Notes under the pieces: model-generated
The model's database searches: none
What the model was told of the DNA's origin: nothing
The model's input: only the letters and a program-made list of their open reading frames with translations
Shown here: one piece after another, positions 60,346 to 64,000 of the stretch
How positions within the stretch are numbered: the first letter of the stretch is position 1
Layout: each line of letters begins with the position of its first letter
Made by a program: the position numbers and the translations under genes
DNA from: SZAS-103 sp964449135
Lineage (GTDB): Bacteria > Pseudomonadota > Gammaproteobacteria > Xanthomonadales > Xanthomonadaceae
DNA length: 64,000 bases
Assembly (NCBI GenBank): GCA_964449135.1
Contig: CAYUXZ010000008.1
Span: 1 to 64,000, forward strand
Reading direction: 5' to 3'

Positions 60346-61494
60346 GTGTTACGCAGGACACTTTCTGCAGGCGAATACCTGTTCCGCGAAGGCGACCGGC
60401 CGACGTCCGCTTTCCTGATCGAGGAAGGCGCGATGGAGATCCATTCCGGTGACGGCCGCAACCGCATCGTGCTTGCGTTGCTCGGTCCGGGCGACCTGCT
60501 CGGCGAAATGGCGGTAGTGGACCAGGCGCCGCGCACCTCATCGGCTCGCGCATTGCGGGACAGCGTGCTGCTGGTGATCGAGGGCGAACAGATCCAGGAC
60601 CGGCTCGCCGCTACCGATCCGATCATCCGCATGCTGCTCGACGGCCAGGTGAAGCGCTATCGCGGAATGCTCGCGCTGCTGCAGGGTCGTGGGCCGACGG
60701 ATTCGATCATCCCGGAGCCGGACGCGCTCGCCGACGAGGGCCTGAGCAAGTTCCGCCTGGAAAGCCACCTGCGCGACGCGCTCGCGAACGACGAACTCGA
60801 GGTTCGCTACCAACCAATCCTCGACATCGCGAACGAGCGTGTCGCCGGCTACGAGGCATTGGTGCGCTGGGAGCACCCGACCCGTGGCGCGGTATCGCCG
60901 CAGGAGTTCATCGCGCTCGCCGAGGAAACCTCGCTGATCGTGCCGGTCGGCGAATACGTGTTCGATGCGGCCTGCGCCGCGCTCGACCGGCTGCGCGCCG
61001 ACCCGATGCCATTCGTCGCGGTCAATGTTTCGGCGCGCCAGCTAATGCACGAAGGCCTGATCCAGCGCGTGGTGGACCGGCGCGACGCGCTGGGACTGCC
61101 ACCGGGTTGCATCAAGGTCGAGATCACTGAAAGCCAGGCGCTCGATTACCTGCAGGTCGCGCGTGTGATCGGCCATTGCCACCGCAAGCACATCGCGGTG
61201 TCGCTCGACGATTTCGGCACCGGCTACTCGCACCTCACCCACCTGCACCAGCTTGACTTCGATGCGATCAAGATCGACCAGGCCTTCGTGCGCGACATGC
61301 AAACATCGGAACGCGCGATGAGCATCGTGCGCGCGATCGTCGCGCTGGGTCAGGCGATCGGCGCGGATCTGGTCGTGGAAGGCGTGGAAACGAAGCAGCA
61401 ACTCGAATTGTTGCGCTCGATCGGCTGCCGTTACGCCCAGGGTTGGCTGATCGGCAAGCCCGAGCCATTGGAAACCGTGCTCGCGACGCGTTGA
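60346..61494 (+). CDS. Cyclic-nucleotide-binding-domain/EAL phosphodiesterase
   Basis: A 382-residue cytosolic protein: an N-terminal cNMP-binding domain (residues about 1-110, phosphate-binding cassette GEMAVVDQAPRTSSARA with the conserved Arg at about 63) followed by an EAL domain (EAL at 170-172) with no GGDEF. The catalytic residues look complete: NVSARQL, EITES, DDFGTGYS (about 288), KIDQAF, EGVET and AQGW, so it should hydrolyse c-di-GMP, with activity set by cyclic nucleotide binding. The start is GTG, with AGGAGG five bases upstream. It follows the pil terminator and is a separate transcript. No DNA-binding helix-turn-helix is present. Confidence 0.93.
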   Translation: MLRRTLSAGEYLFREGDRPTSAFLIEEGAMEIHSGDGRNRIVLALLGPGDLLGEMAVVDQAPRTSSARALRDSVLLVIEGEQIQDRLAATDPIIRMLLDGQVKRYRGMLALLQGRGPTDSIIPEPDALADEGLSKFRLESHLRDALANDELEVRYQPILDIANERVAGYEALVRWEHPTRGAVSPQEFIALAEETSLIVPVGEYVFDAACAALDRLRADPMPFVAVNVSARQLMHEGLIQRVVDRRDALGLPPGCIKVEITESQALDYLQVARVIGHCHRKHIAVSLDDFGTGYSHLTHLHQLDFDAIKIDQAFVRDMQTSERAMSIVRAIVALGQAIGADLVVEGVETKQQLELLRSIGCRYAQGWLIGKPEPLETVLATR

Positions 61495-61635
61495 ATTCGC
61501 GAACCTACCGGGCGTTGGCGACTGGCCGTGAAGGCCGCGTCTGCGTAGCACCGCGCCGCGAGGCACGCAACCGCGACAGTGCCGGCCGCGGGTGGGACAA
61601 TACGCGTCCCGCCAGAACCCGCGCCCGCCGCCGCC

Positions 61636-63633
61636 ATGCCAACACGCCGCGAACTCGCCAACGCCATCCGCTTCCTCGCCGTCGACGCGGTGCAGCAGGC
61701 CAATTCGGGCCATCCGGGAATGCCGATGGGCATGGCCGACATCGCCGAAGTGCTCTGGAACGATTTCCTCAGGCACTCGCCCAGCAATCCGAAGTGGTGC
61801 AACCGCGACCGCTTCATGCTCTCCAACGGCCACGGCTCGATGCTGCAGTACGCCTGCCTGCATCTGACCGGCTACGACCTGCCGATCGAGCAACTGAAAC
61901 TGTTCCGGCAGTTGCATTCGCGCACGCCGGGTCATCCCGAAGCGCACATGACCGCGGGCGTGGAGACGACGACCGGACCGCTGGGGCAGGGCCTGGCGAA
62001 CGGCGTCGGCTTCGCGCTCGCGGAACAACTCCTTGCGCGCGAGTTCAACAAACCCGATTTCGCGATCGTCGATCACCACACCTGGGTGTTCATGGGCGAC
62101 GGCTGCATGATGGAAGGCGTCTCGCACGAAGCCGCCTCGCTCGCCGGCACGTTCAAGCTCGGCAAGCTGATCGCGTTCTGGGACGACAACCACATCTCGA
62201 TCGACGGCCACACCGAAGGCTGGTTCACCGACGACACGCCCGCGCGCTTCGAAGCCTACGGCTGGCAGGTGATCCGCGGCGTCGACGGCCACGATCCGGT
62301 CGAGATCGCGCAGGCGATCCGTACCGCGCAGGCGCAGTCCGACAAACCTTCGCTGATCTGCTGCCGCACGATCATCGGCTTCGGCGCGCCGCACAAGCAG
62401 GGCAGCGAATCCGCGCACGGCGCACCGCTGGGGAAGGACGAGGTCGCCGCCGCGCGCGAAAACCTGCACTGGCCGTATCCGTCATTTGAGATTCCGCAGG
62501 AAATCTACGCTGGCTGGCGCGGCGCGATCGACGCGGGCAAGCAGCGCGAGGCGCAGTGGAACGCGCTGTTCGACGCCTACGCGAAGCAGTATCCCGAGCT
62601 TGCCGCCGAATTCCTGCGCCGCACGCGCAATGAATTGCCGGCCGGCTTCGCCGCCGCGGCCGACGCCTACATCGCGAAGGTTCAGACCGACGGCCCCGAA
62701 GTCGCCACACGCAAGGCCTCGCAGATGGCGCTCGATGCCTACGGCCCGCTGCTGCCCGAGCTGATCGGCGGTTCGGCCGATCTCGCCGAATCCAACCTCA
62801 CGATCTGGAAGGGCTCGAAGAACATCCTCGGCGGTGATGCGCAGGCGAACTACATCCACTACGGCGTGCGCGAGTTCGGCATGACCGCGATCTCCACCGG
62901 ACTCGCGCTGCATGGCGGATTCCTGCCGTACGACGCGACCTTCCTGGTGTTCTCCGACTATGCGCGCAACGCGGTGCGCATGTCCGCGCTGATTCCCGCG
63001 CACGCGATCCACGTGTACACGCACGACTCGATCGGCCTCGGCGAGGACGGCCCCACGCACCAGCCGGTCGAACACCTCGCCTCGTTGCGCTACATCCCGC
63101 ACAACGACGTGTGGCGTCCCTGCGACGCAGTCGAATCGGCGGCCTGCTGGAAAGCGGCGATCGAACGCCGCGACGGGCCGACCTGCCTGGTGTTCACGCG
63201 CCAGAAGCTCGCCCACCAGCAGCGCACGAACGAGCAACTCACTGACATCGCGCGCGGCGGCTACGTGCTCTCCGATCCGCCCGAGGCGAAGTTCGACGCG
63301 ATCCTGATCGCGACCGGTTCGGAAGTCGCGCTCGCGATGGCGGCGATGCGCCAGCTCGCCGACGCCGGCATCAAGGCGCGCGTGGTGTCGATGCCGTGCA
63401 CGGATGCGTTCGACCGCCAGCCGATCGAGTGGCGCGAAGGCGTGCTGCCGTCATGGTGCCGCAAGCGCGTCGCGATCGAGGCGGGCGTCAGCGATTTCTG
63501 GCGCAAGTACGTGGGCCTGGACGGCGCGGTGATCGGCATGGACCAGTTCGGCGCCTCGGCGCCGGCGGAGGCGCTGTTCCCGTATTTTGGCTTCACCGCC
63601 GAACGCGTGGTCGCTGCAGTCAAGGCGCTGTAA
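61636..63633 (+). CDS. tkt: Transketolase
   Basis: A 665-residue thiamine-diphosphate enzyme transferring two-carbon units in the pentose phosphate pathway. Visible: the substrate motif NSGHPGMPMGMA, GPLGQGLANGVG, the cofactor motif GDGCMMEGVSHEA...DDNHISIDG, HDSIGLGEDGPTHQP (the catalytic His) and the C-terminal domain. In the cofactor motif the usual DDNGISIDG reads DDNHISIDG. No clear ribosome-binding site is visible, but the ATG at 61636 matches the family. It needs thiamine from the thiC/thiE pathway and works with rpiA at 20 kb. Confidence 0.96.
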   Translation: MPTRRELANAIRFLAVDAVQQANSGHPGMPMGMADIAEVLWNDFLRHSPSNPKWCNRDRFMLSNGHGSMLQYACLHLTGYDLPIEQLKLFRQLHSRTPGHPEAHMTAGVETTTGPLGQGLANGVGFALAEQLLAREFNKPDFAIVDHHTWVFMGDGCMMEGVSHEAASLAGTFKLGKLIAFWDDNHISIDGHTEGWFTDDTPARFEAYGWQVIRGVDGHDPVEIAQAIRTAQAQSDKPSLICCRTIIGFGAPHKQGSESAHGAPLGKDEVAAARENLHWPYPSFEIPQEIYAGWRGAIDAGKQREAQWNALFDAYAKQYPELAAEFLRRTRNELPAGFAAAADAYIAKVQTDGPEVATRKASQMALDAYGPLLPELIGGSADLAESNLTIWKGSKNILGGDAQANYIHYGVREFGMTAISTGLALHGGFLPYDATFLVFSDYARNAVRMSALIPAHAIHVYTHDSIGLGEDGPTHQPVEHLASLRYIPHNDVWRPCDAVESAACWKAAIERRDGPTCLVFTRQKLAHQQRTNEQLTDIARGGYVLSDPPEAKFDAILIATGSEVALAMAAMRQLADAGIKARVVSMPCTDAFDRQPIEWREGVLPSWCRKRVAIEAGVSDFWRKYVGLDGAVIGMDQFGASAPAEALFPYFGFTAERVVAAVKAL

Positions 63634-63705
63634 CCGCCTTGTCGGCGCAATAGTGGATTCAATACGAGTCGCAACAAATCGATACGATTCGAAGGAGGCC
63701 ATGCA

Positions 63706-64000
63706 ATGAACGCCAATGCTGGAATCGGATCGCCGCGGGAATTCGCTGATACCAGTTGCCGCATCGGCATCGTGGGCATTGTCGGTATGTCCGTAGCGCT
63801 GGTTTTGAACTCTGCCGCGTTTGCGCAGCAGCAGCCGAGCTCTTCGCAATCGGGTAAGGCTTCCGAAAGCTCTGCAATTACGCATGACGCGAATGTTGAC
63901 GTTGCCTTCATGAAGATGAGCCCGCCCAAGTACCCTCCTGCGGCCCTCAAGGCGGGACTTCACGGGCAAGTGATCTTGCTCATCCACGTTGCCGAGGACG
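63706..64000 (+). CDS. TonB-family energy transducer, 5' part
   Basis: The first 98 residues of a gene cut by the window edge. A signal or membrane anchor (IGIVGIVGMSVALVLNSAAFAQ) is followed by a Ser/Gln-rich linker and the start of a TonB C-terminal domain (PPKYPPAALKAGLHGQVILLIHV). AGGAGG seven bases before the ATG at 63706 fixes the start; an ATG at 63701 is followed by a stop after two codons. The sequence is less GC-rich than its neighbours. The function is either energising a receptor, or a periplasmic TonB-like protein of the short type. Confidence 0.85.
   Translation, partial: MNANAGIGSPREFADTSCRIGIVGIVGMSVALVLNSAAFAQQQPSSSQSGKASESSAITHDANVDVAFMKMSPPKYPPAALKAGLHGQVILLIHVAED

Overview
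The window is GC-rich bacterial chromosome that reads as a member of the order Xanthomonadales (Rhodanobacteraceae/Lysobacteraceae-like Gammaproteobacteria). The grounds are gene order and gene type: a pyrophosphate-dependent phosphofructokinase divergent from a short-LID adenylate kinase and followed by mpl; yicC-gmk-rpoZ-spoT-ridA-recG; mrcA divergent from pilMNOPQ; zapA-ssrS-fthC opposite ygfB-pepP; and intergenic hairpin elements of a kind I associate with this order. Family assignment is inferred from protein features and synteny; no search was run. Almost every base belongs to recognisable core genes. There is no prophage, insertion sequence, CRISPR array, tRNA or rRNA that I can see.

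Layout. 1-5.2 kb: 3' end of thiC, an AT-richer TPR protein, inorganic pyrophosphatase, a membrane acyltransferase and an ArnT-like glycosyltransferase. 5.2-14.1 kb: membrane H+-pyrophosphatase, a CsgG-like protein with an SH3-like tail, a secreted orphan, PPi-phosphofructokinase, adk, a second secreted orphan, mpl and a LonSB-domain protein. 14.2-22.8 kb: SDR and glyoxalase; a thiE-hemL-(metB-like) minus-strand run; rubredoxin; SirB1-like; DUF192; EVE-rpiA; fthC, 6S RNA, zapA and a ZapB-like small protein. 22.9-31.2 kb: a giant propeller-PAS-GGDEF-EAL sensor, then ygfB-pepP and an M14 peptidase. 31.2-38.7 kb: a 600-bp hairpin-rich spacer, pepQ, a translationally coupled DUF1631-PilZ pair, a second repeat-rich spacer, and a cobalamin-riboswitch-controlled BtuB-like receptor. 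38.5-48.4 kb: rph-rdgB-ABM-hemW-CPXCG on minus, and yicC-gmk-rpoZ-spoT-ridA-recG on plus. 48.4-64 kb: nucleoside hydrolase, rpmE2, gltA, an unknown protein, PBP1A, pilMNOPQ, a cNMP-EAL protein, transketolase and a truncated TonB-like protein.

How the parts connect. Three enzymes that make, consume or conserve pyrophosphate (Ppa, HppA, Pfp) lie within 9 kb of each other, suggesting a PPi-centred energy economy. Cyclic-di-GMP recurs: a GGDEF-EAL sensor, a PilZ protein coupled to DUF1631, and an EAL protein with a cyclic-nucleotide-binding domain next to the type IV pilus alignment/secretin operon. Global regulators are also present (6S RNA, omega subunit, SpoT).

The most unusual non-coding signal is a set of short perfect palindromes whose arms differ but whose centre is always CATCCATG (or its complement CATGGATG). 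They are confined to the two long intergenic spacers and accompanied by other perfect hairpins and a two-copy 59-bp tandem repeat.
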